Shown here piece by piece: positions 8,866 through 18,656 of a stretch of 55,145 bases of DNA. This DNA comes from CAYNFP01 sp964396655 (lineage in GTDB: Bacteria; Bacillota_I; Bacilli_A; RF39; UBA660). The position numbers were made by a program, and so were the translations under genes. The stretch lies in NCBI GenBank assembly GCA_964396655.1, contig CAYNFP010000008.1:1-55145 (forward strand), in the 5' to 3' direction. Numbering within the stretch: position 1 is the stretch's first letter; each line of letters opens with the position of its first letter. The notes beneath the pieces were generated by a model that was given only the letters and a program-made list of their open reading frames with translations, was not told the origin of the DNA and made no database searches.

Positions 8866-10034
8866 TATTTTTTACTCACTATAATATTTTTCCATTTTTC
8901 AATTATTTTTTGATTATTTCTCGTTTTAACTATTTTAACTGCATTATCCGATAATTTTTTACGTAAATTTTTATCTTCAATCAAAATATTTATCTTATTT
9001 GCTAAACTTATAATATCATTTGCATTTATCTCTTTATTATAAAAATATTTAAATCTATCTTCTAATCTTACTATTAAACCATTTTCTCCATCTGTTATTA
9101 TATCATCAACGCCTACCAACCAATCATATGAAATTGAAGGTAAACCGCAGGCCATAGCTTCAACTAAAGAATTAGCATAACCTTCAAATCTAGACGCTAA
9201 AACATAAATTGAAGATTTATTTATTTCTTTAACTATATCTTTTGTTGACGGTTCTAAAATTACAGATTTCTGAAGATTATTATCATTAATAATCTTAACC
9301 ATCTCTGTTTTGTAATAACCATCCCCAATTATTCTTAATTTCCATTCCGGATGTTTTTTTACAACATATTTAAAGGCTGGTATTAAATAATCATATCCTT
9401 TTTGCTTATCAAATCGTCCAATCGAAACAATGCTCTCACTATCAAGATTTTCATTTTTAATGGGCTTTATTCCCAAAGGATTATATATTTTTATTATGTT
9501 TAGTTTATTATTAAAGATTTTGTTGTAAATGCTTATATTTTCATCTGAAGAGGTTATTACAATATTAACTTTATCAATAAAATACTTTTTTATTATGTTT
9601 TGCTGTTTTTTATTATAACAGTAATAATGAACGGCTTCTCTTACTATTACTTTTTTGCAATTGATATAAGGCAAGAATTTTATAGCTGTTTGTACTCCTC
9701 CGAACACAATAATGCTTTCATAATTTATTTTTTTTACTATTTTTTTAATACCAAAGTTTAGTTTTATTTTTTCAAAAATTTTTTCAAAAAATCTATTAAT
9801 ATAATATAAAAGTTCACCTTTTTTATATTTCTTAGAATTTAACTTATACCTATCAAATATATAAAAACTTTTTATTCTATCATCATATTTGTAATATGAA
9901 TTTTGATTTGACTTAAATAAACTTATTAAGGACACTTCATATTCGTTTATAAAATCATTTGCTAAAGTTGAAATTACTCTTTCAACTCCACCCATTCTAT
10001 CTAAGCTTTCATCTATAAAATAAATTTTTTCCAT
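8865..10034 (-). CDS. GT4 family glycosyltransferase
   Basis: 389 residues, a second GT-B glycosyltransferase. It has DRMGGVERVISTLA near the N-terminus, SIGRFDKQKGYDYLI at the start of the donor-binding half, and SSRFEGYANSLVEAMACGLP with the GT4 E-x7-E pattern. It is only distantly similar to its downstream neighbour (7783-8865), so the pair looks like two different linkages rather than a recent duplication. AGGAG lies 11 bases upstream of the ATG. It follows the epimerase gene after 7 bases. Confidence 0.88.
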   Translation of the reverse strand: MEKIYFIDESLDRMGGVERVISTLANDFINEYEVSLISLFKSNQNSYYKYDDRIKSFYIFDRYKLNSKKYKKGELLYYINRFFEKIFEKIKLNFGIKKIVKKINYESIIVFGGVQTAIKFLPYINCKKVIVREAVHYYCYNKKQQNIIKKYFIDKVNIVITSSDENISIYNKIFNNKLNIIKIYNPLGIKPIKNENLDSESIVSIGRFDKQKGYDYLIPAFKYVVKKHPEWKLRIIGDGYYKTEMVKIINDNNLQKSVILEPSTKDIVKEINKSSIYVLASRFEGYANSLVEAMACGLPSISYDWLVGVDDIITDGENGLIVRLEDRFKYFYNKEINANDIISLANKINILIEDKNLRKKLSDNAVKIVKTRNNQKIIEKWKNIIVSKK

Positions 10035-10041
10035 AATAAAA

Positions 10042-11154
10042 TCACTCCTTATTTTTAAAAGTTTCTATTAAATATTTTACTATTTTTTGACTAGCAAAAC
10101 CATCTCCATACGGATTGATTGCTTCACTCATCTTTTTGTATTCGCTTTCATCTGTAAGTAATTTTTTTGTTTCCTTGTATATATTTTCTTCTTTAGTTCC
10201 AACTAATTTTAAAGTACCAGCTGTTATCCCTTCTGGTCTTTCTGTTGTTTCTCTTAATACTAAAACTGGTTTTCCTAAATAAGGTGCTTCTTCTTGCAAT
10301 CCCCCAGAATCCGTTAAAATTATGTAAGATCTTTTTTCAAAATTATGAAAATCAATTACATCTAATGGCTCTATTAATTTAATGTTATCAATTTCTTTTA
10401 AAGACTCTTTTGCTATTTCTCTTATTTTATTATTTAAATGAATAGGATAAATAATTTTTATTTCTGGAAATTCTAACGCTATTTTTTTGACAGCATTAAA
10501 AATATTGTACATGGGTTCACCTAAATTCTCTCTTCTATGAACAGTTAATAAAATCATTTTACTATCTTTAAGCCAAGTAAATATTGAGTTATCATAAGTT
10601 TCAGAAATTGTTGTTTTCATAGCATCTATCGCGGTATTGCCTGTTACATATATTTTATTTAAATTTACATTTTCTTTAATAAGATTCTCTTTACTTAATT
10701 CTGTTGGAGCAAAATTTAAATCTGCCAAACAACTAACCATTCTCCTATTCATTTCTTCAGGAAACGGAGAATATTTATCATATGTTCTTAACCCCGCTTC
10801 AATATGACCGATTTTAATTTGATTATAAAAAGCCACAAGAGATCCAGCAAAAGTTGTGCTAGTATCTCCGTGAACTAATACTATATCTGGCTTTTCAAAT
10901 TTTATAATAGGATCTAATCCAAGTAAAATCTTATTTGTTATATCTGATAACGTCTGATTTTGAGTCATTATATTTAAGTCATATTTTGGTTTAATTTTAA
11001 AAACATCTAAAACTTGATCTAACATTTCTCTATGTTGTGCAGTAACACAAACTATAGTTTCAAAAATATTATTATTATTTTCTAATTCTTTAATAACTGG
11101 TGCCATTTTTATTGCTTCAGGCCTTGTACCAAAAATAATCATTACTTTAATCAT
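10042..11154 (-). CDS. wecB: UDP-N-acetylglucosamine 2-epimerase (non-hydrolysing)
   Basis: Interconverts UDP-GlcNAc and UDP-ManNAc, giving a ManNAc donor for the surface polymer. The 370-residue length fits the WecB/MnaA family. Diagnostic stretches are GTRPEAIKMAPVI at 9-21, VHGDTST at 94-100, GHIEAGLRT, and the C-terminal TDSGGLQEEA and RETTERPEG. The start has AAAGGAG at good distance and overlaps the end of the GT32 gene by 8 bases. No ManNAc dehydrogenase is seen apart from the Ugd-like protein, so ManNAc itself is probably the product used. Confidence 0.93.
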   Translation of the reverse strand: MIKVMIIFGTRPEAIKMAPVIKELENNNNIFETIVCVTAQHREMLDQVLDVFKIKPKYDLNIMTQNQTLSDITNKILLGLDPIIKFEKPDIVLVHGDTSTTFAGSLVAFYNQIKIGHIEAGLRTYDKYSPFPEEMNRRMVSCLADLNFAPTELSKENLIKENVNLNKIYVTGNTAIDAMKTTISETYDNSIFTWLKDSKMILLTVHRRENLGEPMYNIFNAVKKIALEFPEIKIIYPIHLNNKIREIAKESLKEIDNIKLIEPLDVIDFHNFEKRSYIILTDSGGLQEEAPYLGKPVLVLRETTERPEGITAGTLKLVGTKEENIYKETKKLLTDESEYKKMSEAINPYGDGFASQKIVKYLIETFKNKE

Positions 11155-11866
11155 GCTTTTCTCCTTTAAATATATGTAATAAATTTGTAAACTTTCTGTA
11201 GAATTCCGCTTTTGTATTGTTGGTAAGCCTTAATCTAATAAATTTTACTATTTTATATTTAAATTTACTTTTATCTAACCAAGATCCTGTAAATATATGA
11301 ATTGCAATTGATTTTTTTGATGGATTACATAAAACATCATCTTTATATACTTTTATATCATCTTTTAATGTTTGCTCAATATTTCCAATTTTACAACCAA
11401 AATCATTTATTAATATATTAGAAACTGAAATAGTATTATTGTTTTCAAAATTAAATTGATATTCGTCTAAATTATCATAATAATCCAATATTTTTTTTAA
11501 TAAAGGGTGTCCTTTTTCTGCTCCAAAAACAGCAGTAAAAGGCGAATTTTGACTTTCATATCCTACAAAAGCTCTGTTATTTAATAAATTGTCAAAATTG
11601 TGCAAAACTAATACATCAGTATCCAAATAAATACCCCCTTCTTTATATATAATATATGCTCTTATATAATCGCTTACAAAAGCCCATTTCTTGGCATCAT
11701 AAGCAGCTTTAACAAAGGGATGGCTATTAATGTCAAAATTTGTTTCATTCCATTCAATAATCTCATAATTTTTTAAATGTTTAGGCCAAGTTTTCATACA
11801 TTTTTTTATATCTTTTGGCTTTTCTTTGCCTCCAACCCAAACACAATGAATTTTTTTAGTTATCAT
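11147..11866 (-). CDS. GT32-type glycosyltransferase
   Basis: 239 residues. The N-terminus IHCVWVGGKEKP and the block FVSDYIRAYIIYKEGGIYLDTDV (DxD at 82-84) are typical of the Gly_transf_sug / GT32 group found in capsule clusters. The DxD binds the metal and nucleotide sugar. The protein is soluble, probably membrane-associated through partners. It has an AAGGAG site before the ATG and overlaps the epimerase gene, so it is in the same transcript. Its sugar is unknown. Confidence 0.85.
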   Translation of the reverse strand: MITKKIHCVWVGGKEKPKDIKKCMKTWPKHLKNYEIIEWNETNFDINSHPFVKAAYDAKKWAFVSDYIRAYIIYKEGGIYLDTDVLVLHNFDNLLNNRAFVGYESQNSPFTAVFGAEKGHPLLKKILDYYDNLDEYQFNFENNNTISVSNILINDFGCKIGNIEQTLKDDIKVYKDDVLCNPSKKSIAIHIFTGSWLDKSKFKYKIVKFIRLRLTNNTKAEFYRKFTNLLHIFKGEKHD

Positions 11867-11876
11867 AGAATTCTCC

Positions 11877-13379
11877 TTATTTTTTATATGTTATATCTTC
11901 AACCACAATTTTTCTATCACTTTTTATTAATTTATTGCTATCATATTTGCCCTTTAAAATCACTCCTGCTCCAATAACATTTTTATTACCAAGATAAGTG
12001 TCTCTAAGTACAACTGAATTAGTTCCAATCCAATTATCATTGCCAATAATTATTTTTCCTTTATTAAAATTTGATTTAATGTCTTTTGATAAATCATTAA
12101 AAAGATGATCATGATCATAAAACTTAACATTTTCTCCAAAAATATTATCATTACCGAGCATAATGTTATTCTGGCAATTTATTGTACAATAATTATTAAA
12201 GAAATTATTATCACCTATTTTCAAATTCCCGGTTTTAGAAATGTTTATTATAAAATTTTTTCTAAAATTAAAGTTTTTCCCAATAGATAATCTCTTTCCA
12301 TATTTAATTTTATAAAAGTTGATTTTAAGTTTTTTGAAAAATTTTATAAATATTATTGGAAAAAATAAAACTATTTTTTTAAATATTTTGAAAAAAAATC
12401 TTTTTATAACAAGTAAAACTTTTTTAATTGCTATTATGTAATAAATCAAAAAATTTAAAAACGGTTTATTTAAAAATTTTCTAAATCTGTAAATTTGTTT
12501 GTAATGTTTATTATTTATAAGATAATTTTTATTAAAATTTTGTTTTGAAAAAAATTTATTTATTAAATTGATAAACTCCACTTTTTCTTTGTATTTAAAT
12601 TTCAATGAATAATTTAAATCATCTAAATAACATTGTAAATATAGTCTTTTTATGGATATATCAAATCTAGAGTTTTTTTCTATAATTTTTAAATTTTTAT
12701 ATTTTTCTTTTATTTTATCTAAATTTAAGGTTGCTGTAATTCTACCAGAATTTTCATTTTTTCTGTTGACTACATAAATTGGCTCATTATAATAATAAAA
12801 TTTTTTGGATCTACTATAAATTTCATATGTTAATACTGCATCTTCAAAAACTCTAGAAGATAAAAAATCTTCTTCTTTTACTCTGTCTCTTTTTACTATT
12901 TTATTACATAAACTTAATCTAAACGATTTATCATACAAGTAACTAATATCATATATTCCTTTTTCAATGTTTTCTGTATATATAATTTTATCTAAAATAT
13001 CTACATTATTATACGAATTATACATTTGTCCAATAACAAAATCTATATCTTTATATTCATTAAAGATTTTTATAATATCTGAAATAACATAACAATTATA
13101 CAAAGTATCATCAGAATCAACAAAATATATTAAATTGCCCGTGCTCTTAATAAAACCATTTTTTCTAGCAATTGAAGGTCCTTGATTATTTTGATTTATT
13201 ATATTTATTCTTTTATCTTTGTTCTGATATTCTTTTAATATTTCTAATGAATCATCAGTACTTCCATCATTTATAAATATAAATTCAATATTTTTATAAT
13301 CTTGCCTAATTAAGCTATTAATGTGTTCTATTAAAAATTTTTCTTTATTATAAACTGTACTTATAATACTGACTTTCAT
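11877..13379 (-). CDS. Fusion of GT2 glycosyltransferase and hexapeptide-repeat acyltransferase
   Basis: 500 residues with two enzymatic halves. Residues 1-240 are a GT2 glycosyltransferase (KVSIISTVYNKEKF, NDGSTDDSLEI, VDSDDT). A strongly basic, hydrophobic linker at about 305-365 may sit on the membrane. Residues from about 375 form a left-handed beta-helix acyltransferase, seen as hexapeptide steps such as IGDNNF, LGNDNI, IGNDNW and IGAGVI, plus an HDH near the expected catalytic histidine. The protein probably adds a sugar and O-acetylates the product or a related sugar. The GGAGG site before the ATG is strong. Confidence 0.85.
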   Translation of the reverse strand: MKVSIISTVYNKEKFLIEHINSLIRQDYKNIEFIFINDGSTDDSLEILKEYQNKDKRINIINQNNQGPSIARKNGFIKSTGNLIYFVDSDDTLYNCYVISDIIKIFNEYKDIDFVIGQMYNSYNNVDILDKIIYTENIEKGIYDISYLYDKSFRLSLCNKIVKRDRVKEEDFLSSRVFEDAVLTYEIYSRSKKFYYYNEPIYVVNRKNENSGRITATLNLDKIKEKYKNLKIIEKNSRFDISIKRLYLQCYLDDLNYSLKFKYKEKVEFINLINKFFSKQNFNKNYLINNKHYKQIYRFRKFLNKPFLNFLIYYIIAIKKVLLVIKRFFFKIFKKIVLFFPIIFIKFFKKLKINFYKIKYGKRLSIGKNFNFRKNFIINISKTGNLKIGDNNFFNNYCTINCQNNIMLGNDNIFGENVKFYDHDHLFNDLSKDIKSNFNKGKIIIGNDNWIGTNSVVLRDTYLGNKNVIGAGVILKGKYDSNKLIKSDRKIVVEDITYKK

Positions 13380-13399
13380 AAAAATACCTCCATTTGTTT

Positions 13400-14740
13400 T
13401 TATTTATAGCTAGTTTTTGATGAGAATATTCCCAATATATATCCTAAATAAGTAGTAACAGCAGAAGCAAATAAAACATGACCAGATATATAAGCTCCAA
13501 ACACGCACATAAATACGCCAACTAAAATAATGTTTTCATCATTAAATATATTTATAGGCTTTTTTAAGAATTTAAAAATTATGACTCCAACATAAAATAC
13601 TAATGGTAATAAAATAATCACAAATCCTAAATACCCATACTCATAAAACAAATCATGAAAATCTCTTTCAATTATATTATCAATCGTTGTATCATTAATA
13701 TTATAATTTCCATATCCTATTCCCAATGTTTTTTGGATTAATGTGGTTTTTTTATATACAACTTCATACTCTTTTAATTTTTCTTCTCTTCCATTTAAAA
13801 TTAAATCATTTTCTCCTTCTCCAGATATAACTTTAACATAGTTTTTAATCTTTTCTAAATTTTCATTAGTGTTTGAACTCATAGGAATTTTACAAAATAC
13901 ATTATACTTTTCAAAAAGTTGGAAATTATTATAACAAACAGAAGAACCCGGAGTTATAATAAATATCATTAATATAACTAAAGAAACTGCACAAATATTT
14001 TTTAATTTATCTTTATCTAAATGTTTTATTAATTTAATTAATTGCAAAAATAAATATACTACTAAGGTCGATATTAAGCCAATATATGCAGATTTAGTAC
14101 CAATTTCTAGTATTGAATATATAGCTAATATTAAAACTATACTATCAAAAAATGAAAACTTAGATTTAATAAATTTATATAAACATATTGGAAATAACAA
14201 TACTAATATCATACTAAGTTCATTAGCGGAATAAAACCATCCAGAACTTCCATCAATACAACCAATAGTATTACTATAAGAACAAAATTGAGTTCCAGTA
14301 AATTTAGAAATTAACAAAACTAAAGAAATTAATATTATATTTATTGAAAGTATATCAATTGATAATTTTTCTTTGTCATTATTTTTGTTATATTTAACAA
14401 AAAATAATAATGAAAAAGGGAAATAACATATTTTGATTATATTTTTTATTTCACTTAAAAAATTATATGAACCCTTAGTATAATAATTTAATATTATATT
14501 TGATAAAAACACTATAAAAACAATTCCAATATAAATATAATTATTTGATTTTTTAAATTTATCAAAAAAAATTAAATAAATTAACATATAAACGAAAAAT
14601 ATAATTCTTATTATCATTCCAAAAGTTAAAATAAAATTTAGATTAACTTTCATAAAATATGTCATTACATCTACCAAAGGCTGCAAAATCATAAATATAG
14701 TTATAATTTTATTATTATAAATTTTTTTCAAAATTTCCAT
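13400..14740 (-). CDS. Wzy/O-antigen ligase-like polysaccharide polymerase
   Basis: 446 residues with about 10-12 membrane segments and a long extracytoplasmic loop around residues 260-345. This is the topology of Wzy polymerases and WaaL ligases. A WFYSANELSMIL segment resembles the O-antigen ligase family. With the Wzx-like flippase at 4299-5831 it indicates a Wzx/Wzy-dependent pathway, the polymerase joining repeat units on the outer face. It is the first gene of the operon, 45 bases or so downstream of a TATAAT box. No Wzz-like length regulator or initiating phosphoglycosyltransferase is in the window; they may lie beyond position 1. Confidence 0.8.
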   Translation of the reverse strand: MEILKKIYNNKIITIFMILQPLVDVMTYFMKVNLNFILTFGMIIRIIFFVYMLIYLIFFDKFKKSNNYIYIGIVFIVFLSNIILNYYTKGSYNFLSEIKNIIKICYFPFSLLFFVKYNKNNDKEKLSIDILSINIILISLVLLISKFTGTQFCSYSNTIGCIDGSSGWFYSANELSMILVLLFPICLYKFIKSKFSFFDSIVLILAIYSILEIGTKSAYIGLISTLVVYLFLQLIKLIKHLDKDKLKNICAVSLVILMIFIITPGSSVCYNNFQLFEKYNVFCKIPMSSNTNENLEKIKNYVKVISGEGENDLILNGREEKLKEYEVVYKKTTLIQKTLGIGYGNYNINDTTIDNIIERDFHDLFYEYGYLGFVIILLPLVFYVGVIIFKFLKKPINIFNDENIILVGVFMCVFGAYISGHVLFASAVTTYLGYILGIFSSKTSYK

Positions 14741-14791
14741 TAAAACTCAACTCCTTGTTTAATTAATTTTGATTTCTAAGTACCTATTTTT

Positions 14792-14820
14792 ATTATAACA
14801 AATAACAAAAATATTATCTA
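14792..14820 (-). promoter_or_regulatory. Promoter of the polysaccharide operon
   Basis: On the minus strand a perfect TATAAT lies at 14792-14797. TAGATA about 17 bases upstream is a weak -35 element. It is the only clear promoter between the upstream gene's terminator and the polymerase start at 14740, giving a leader of roughly 45 bases. Confidence 0.5.
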
Positions 14821-14836
14821 CTTTTGTTATAAAATT

Positions 14837-14874
14837 AAGCATTAAAATCAAATATTTTATTGATTTTAATGCTT
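14837..14874 (-). terminator. Hairpin terminator after the NAGPA-domain gene
   Basis: A perfect 14-bp stem (14837-14850 with 14861-14874) and a 10-base loop stand 9 bases after the stop codon of the 14883-15926 gene, followed by a T-rich stretch on the minus strand. It separates that unit from the polysaccharide operon. The plus strand has a T run after the hairpin too. Confidence 0.75.
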
Positions 14875-14882
14875 TTTCTATT

Positions 14883-15926
14883 TTATTTAACTATCCATGC
14901 ATTTGGAACATATCTTTCCCCTGTATAACTCCATCCTGCAGGATTATTATACAATTTTCCATTAACTACTAAGGTTGCAGATCCGCCCCCGTCTAAATTT
15001 GCTGCATTGTATGCTTTATATCTAACAAAAATATCTGTAAGATCTTCCATACCTATTCCACTTATACTTCCCTTGCCATCTATTACAATCATTAATACTA
15101 TACCATCTTGTCTTTGACCTATAGCAGTTCTTGGTCTATAACCATAGCCACCATTCCCCTTAAATTCTGATACTTTGCCATTAACAATTAAAAACGGTTT
15201 AAAAGTAACACTATCCCTAATACCTGAATCAATTGCATCTTTTCCAGTCATACTTGTTAACACTAGAACATTATCTTTATTAAATCCCACGATTTTTGCT
15301 TTATTAGTAGCATTATATAATAATTTACTATTTTGAATAAAAATTCCTTGAGGCCTTAGTGCGCTACCCGTTCTTGTAAATCCACCGCCATTTATAGCAA
15401 TAACCGCCTCATTCTCTTTAGCTATAGTAGTTGTTTCTTGTCCGCCTTTTGATAAATTTTTAGCTAAAGCCATACTTATTCTAGAAGGATCATAGACAAC
15501 AACAATATTTCCTTCCCAGGTTTTACCTTCAATAGAAATTATTTTATATAGTTCTTCATCATCATTTCTTTTTAATATCTGTTCTTCATAAATAGATTCA
15601 TATTCTCCAGTATCTGTAACTTTAGTTATTTTTATTTTATTTGTATCTGTTGCTTCTCCGGCATCAATTACTACATTATTTTTTGCTATTTCTTTAACAT
15701 AATCAGCACTATATAAAACATATGCAAAATAATCATGATCCATAGAAGTCAATGCAGTTGAAACTAACCAGTTTCTAAAAAATGCAAATGGCCCATAAGC
15801 AACAAAGAAACAAGCAATAGCAATAATATCTACTATTATAAGAATAACACTGTATATCCCAATTTTCTTTTTTGGTTTTGAAGGATTAATTAATATTTCT
15901 TCATTATTCTGCACTTGATTGTTCAT
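14883..15926 (-). CDS. Phosphodiester glycosidase (NAGPA-like) domain membrane protein
   Basis: 347 residues. A single membrane segment lies at about 24-46, and the remainder is extracellular. The C-terminal part carries AINGGGF at 177-183, a GYRPRTAIGQ block and NLDGGGSATLVV near 320. These are the conserved motifs of the PF09992 family of phosphodiester glycosidases, which includes bacterial proteins annotated as exopolysaccharide biosynthesis proteins. It may trim or process glycosyl phosphodiesters in the wall or capsule. Its first 23 bases overlap the end of the preceding gene, so the two are cotranscribed. Its closeness to the polysaccharide operon fits a cell-surface role. Confidence 0.85.
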   Translation of the reverse strand: MNNQVQNNEEILINPSKPKKKIGIYSVILIIVDIIAIACFFVAYGPFAFFRNWLVSTALTSMDHDYFAYVLYSADYVKEIAKNNVVIDAGEATDTNKIKITKVTDTGEYESIYEEQILKRNDDEELYKIISIEGKTWEGNIVVVYDPSRISMALAKNLSKGGQETTTIAKENEAVIAINGGGFTRTGSALRPQGIFIQNSKLLYNATNKAKIVGFNKDNVLVLTSMTGKDAIDSGIRDSVTFKPFLIVNGKVSEFKGNGGYGYRPRTAIGQRQDGIVLMIVIDGKGSISGIGMEDLTDIFVRYKAYNAANLDGGGSATLVVNGKLYNNPAGWSYTGERYVPNAWIVK

Positions 15927-17289
15927 CTTCTAAAACCTCCAATACATATGGTTTATTAATTGTACCCTTACCAGAATCTAATATGGCGCTTCCTGCAATA
16001 TTTATAACTGGTCTTACTTTTAATTCTGCTGTTACGAAATTAACAAAAACTTTATTTTCTTCATTAATAGTATATATTAAATTATCATCTCCATAAGGTC
16101 TAGAACTTAGGAATATATCTCCATATTCATTAGCGTATAAATCATCTAATTTTAATGTACCAACTTTTAAATCTACACTATTAGAATATAAGTCTGTATA
16201 TTTATAAGTGCTATAATCTGTTATTTTTCCATAATACCATGTTGATGTTTCTATTAAGTCATTATTTTCTAAAGAATTATAAAAATCATTATTAAGATAG
16301 TATGTTAATGTACCTTGTTTATTTTCCATAGTATTAACTTTTGAATTATAAGATTTTAAAACTTCTTTGTCATCTACTTTTATATATCCATCTAAGGCTA
16401 ATTTAACTTTTTCTACACTTCTATCAATTATTTTCCATGTATAACCACTATAAGTTACATAATCTCCAATATTGGTATCCATTAAAAATTCTGTTTTAGC
16501 TTTTGGATTTTCTATTAAATAAGGATTTTCTTCAGTTCCATTTCCTTTATAAACAGCTGTAGTGCTTTTTAAAGTTACAACTGGACGAACTCCATAGAAT
16601 GAATTTAATTTTTCTTGTATATTTAAGCCTCCGTCAGTTGCGACATTCCAAAGTTTATTAACACTATTTCTTGATAATAACCAAAAACTTTCTCCATTAT
16701 TTAAGAAACTTGAAGCTCCTCCTGCTATTTTATAATCATTTAAAGATAACATTGATACATAATTAGTCTTATCTGTAGTTTCACAAGTAATGTTTTCTAC
16801 ATCATCTATTTTATCTACACAAATCGTATTCTTTGTTAAATAAACATCTTGATTATTTAAAGTATTATAATAAATACCACCATTTGATATTTCATAATCA
16901 TTTAGCCATTGTTGAATTAATGTATCATTGTAGCTTTCCGCTAAATCTTGTCCAAATAATACATCAGAATTTTCTAATACTATTTTCATATTTTTATTTT
17001 TATCTATGCTCAAAATCCTAAACATTCTTCCAGAATATTTAATATAATTGTATTTTGTGTCGCCTTTATACGTATAAGTTCCATCATTATTATCTATAAG
17101 ACCAGTTGTTTGATCTATATAACTAATATTTTGTAATAAACTATCAACCAATAGTTTTACATCTTCTTTACTATTCATTTGTAAAGACCAAAAATGATAT
17201 AGTCTATATGAATAAAATAAGACAAAAAACAATATAACAACTGTATTTATTAGCATTATAACTTTCCATTTATTTAATTTCTTTTCCAT
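15904..17289 (-). CDS. Membrane-anchored protein with two related extracellular repeats
   Basis: 461 residues from the preferred ATG at 17289, which has AGGAG five bases upstream. The frame is open to 17352 without a ribosome site. A membrane segment follows the basic N-terminus (about 11-30). The extracellular part holds two related modules: one begins with KYNYIKYSGRMFRILSID, the other with GDYVTYSGYTWKIIDR, each followed by further similar blocks ending in RPVVTLKS and RPVINIAG. This looks like the DUF6273-type repeat seen in surface proteins of gut Firmicutes. The function is unknown. It is cotranscribed with the glycosidase-domain gene downstream. Confidence 0.75.
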   Translation of the reverse strand: MEKKLNKWKVIMLINTVVILFFVLFYSYRLYHFWSLQMNSKEDVKLLVDSLLQNISYIDQTTGLIDNNDGTYTYKGDTKYNYIKYSGRMFRILSIDKNKNMKIVLENSDVLFGQDLAESYNDTLIQQWLNDYEISNGGIYYNTLNNQDVYLTKNTICVDKIDDVENITCETTDKTNYVSMLSLNDYKIAGGASSFLNNGESFWLLSRNSVNKLWNVATDGGLNIQEKLNSFYGVRPVVTLKSTTAVYKGNGTEENPYLIENPKAKTEFLMDTNIGDYVTYSGYTWKIIDRSVEKVKLALDGYIKVDDKEVLKSYNSKVNTMENKQGTLTYYLNNDFYNSLENNDLIETSTWYYGKITDYSTYKYTDLYSNSVDLKVGTLKLDDLYANEYGDIFLSSRPYGDDNLIYTINEENKVFVNFVTAELKVRPVINIAGSAILDSGKGTINKPYVLEVLEDEQSSAE

Positions 17290-17323
17290 TAAAACTCCTA
17301 ATCTTTTTATTCTACCTTTTATA

Positions 17324-17352
17324 ATTTTACTAAATATATAAACTTTTATCAA
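17324..17352 (-). promoter_or_regulatory. SigA-type promoter
   Basis: On the minus strand TTGATA (17347-17352) and TAAAAT (17324-17329) are separated by 17 bases, 35 bases or so before the ATG at 17289. It directly follows the terminator of the AAA_14 gene. Confidence 0.6.
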
Positions 17353-17378
17353 TGATTAAATAAAAAATATGTCAAAAT

Positions 17379-17412
17379 AAAAAAACTTCAAAGTTAATTG
17401 AAGTTTTATTTA
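17379..17412. repeat. 34-bp direct repeat, left copy (terminator of AAA_14 gene)
   Basis: Identical over 34 bases to 18715-18748. It contains a hairpin (AACTTCAA with TTGAAGTT, six-base loop) followed by seven T on the minus strand, so it is the Rho-independent terminator of the AAA_14 gene and also includes its stop codon. Confidence 0.85.
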
Positions 17413-18612
17413 AAATTCATCATTCATTAAAAATTCAAATATATTGATATGTTTTATTCCATCTCTAGATAAGTCTAATTTATCCATGCTTATAACATAT
17501 TTTTTAAAGCTATCATTTATATATTTATAAGCTCCAAATTCTCTTTCTATAGTGTCTTCTGAAGCTAAATAATAAGTTACTTGAATATACTTTGTTTCTT
17601 TGTTTTTTACTGCAACAAAATCAACTTCACCTTTTTTGGTTTTACCAGTATAAACTGTATAATCTCTACTAATTAATTCATTATAAACTAAATTTTCTAA
17701 ACATATTGAAGTATTAATTGTTTTATCATTTGTTTTTATTTTTTTTATTCCTAAATCTGAAACATAGTATTTATTTAATGTTTTTAAAACGCTTTTTCCA
17801 TAAACATCATATCTATTACTTTTATTCATAATAAAAACTGAACATAAATTTTCTAAATACGAGTATAAAGTTTGAGTGGAAATTTCAGAATTTTCATTTT
17901 TAAGATAATTAATTATATTAGTAACCGAAAATTCTTTACCTTCTGTTTCTAATAAATATTGCAATATTTTATTAAAAGATGTTATGTCTTTAACTCCAGT
18001 CCTTTCAACTATATCTTTTAATAAAATTGAGTCATATACATCTGATATATAAGTGGTCTTTGAATTTTCTTCTTTTAAAGAAAATCTTTGAGGCAAAGTT
18101 CCCCATTCAAATATATCAAATAATAAGTTTTCATAATCTTCTTTTTTTGTATTTGTCAATTCAACCACTTCTTTAAAAGTTAATGGATTAATTCTAAAAC
18201 TAACATATCTGCCAGATAAATCTGTAGAAAGTTCTTTAAATGTCATTTTACTATTTGATCCTGTAATAAATATACTAAATTGATTTGTTACTCTCAAAGA
18301 ATTTATACCTTTTTCAAAATTAACTACTTTTTGAATTTCGTCTAAAAATACATAATATACTTTTTTATCCTCAACAAATGATTTAATATAAGTATCTAAA
18401 TCTTTGGCTGTTTTTATATCACTATAATCTAAAGATTCAAAATTTATATATATTATATGTTTATCATCAATCCCTTTTTCTTGTAATTCATCAATTATTT
18501 GAGTTAATATTACGGATTTTCCACTTCTTCTAAGACCGTATAATATTTTAATAAGATTAGTTTCATAATAAAATGGTCTAATTTTTTGTAAATAAATCTC
18601 TCTTTTTAACAT
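17410..18612 (-). CDS. AAA_14/DUF4143 family ATPase
   Basis: 400 residues. N-terminal P-loop ATPase: Walker A GLRRSGKS at 26-33, Walker B with VFLDE near 88-92 and a sensor-like ITGSNSKM. The C-terminal DUF4143 half carries a nuclease-like pattern (GKTKKGEVDFVAVKN, then KYIQVTYYL) of the restriction-endonuclease-like fold. This family is widespread, often in several copies, and its role is poorly known. The gene stands alone with its own terminator between rpoC and a surface-protein operon, and it is flanked by 34-bp direct repeats. That suggests it was gained or moved as a cassette. The ribosome site is weak (GGGTGAT). Confidence 0.9.
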   Translation of the reverse strand: MLKREIYLQKIRPFYYETNLIKILYGLRRSGKSVILTQIIDELQEKGIDDKHIIYINFESLDYSDIKTAKDLDTYIKSFVEDKKVYYVFLDEIQKVVNFEKGINSLRVTNQFSIFITGSNSKMTFKELSTDLSGRYVSFRINPLTFKEVVELTNTKKEDYENLLFDIFEWGTLPQRFSLKEENSKTTYISDVYDSILLKDIVERTGVKDITSFNKILQYLLETEGKEFSVTNIINYLKNENSEISTQTLYSYLENLCSVFIMNKSNRYDVYGKSVLKTLNKYYVSDLGIKKIKTNDKTINTSICLENLVYNELISRDYTVYTGKTKKGEVDFVAVKNKETKYIQVTYYLASEDTIEREFGAYKYINDSFKKYVISMDKLDLSRDGIKHINIFEFLMNDEF

Positions 18613-18656
18613 TTTTTATCACCCGAAATAAATATAACACAAATATAACCATTTGT

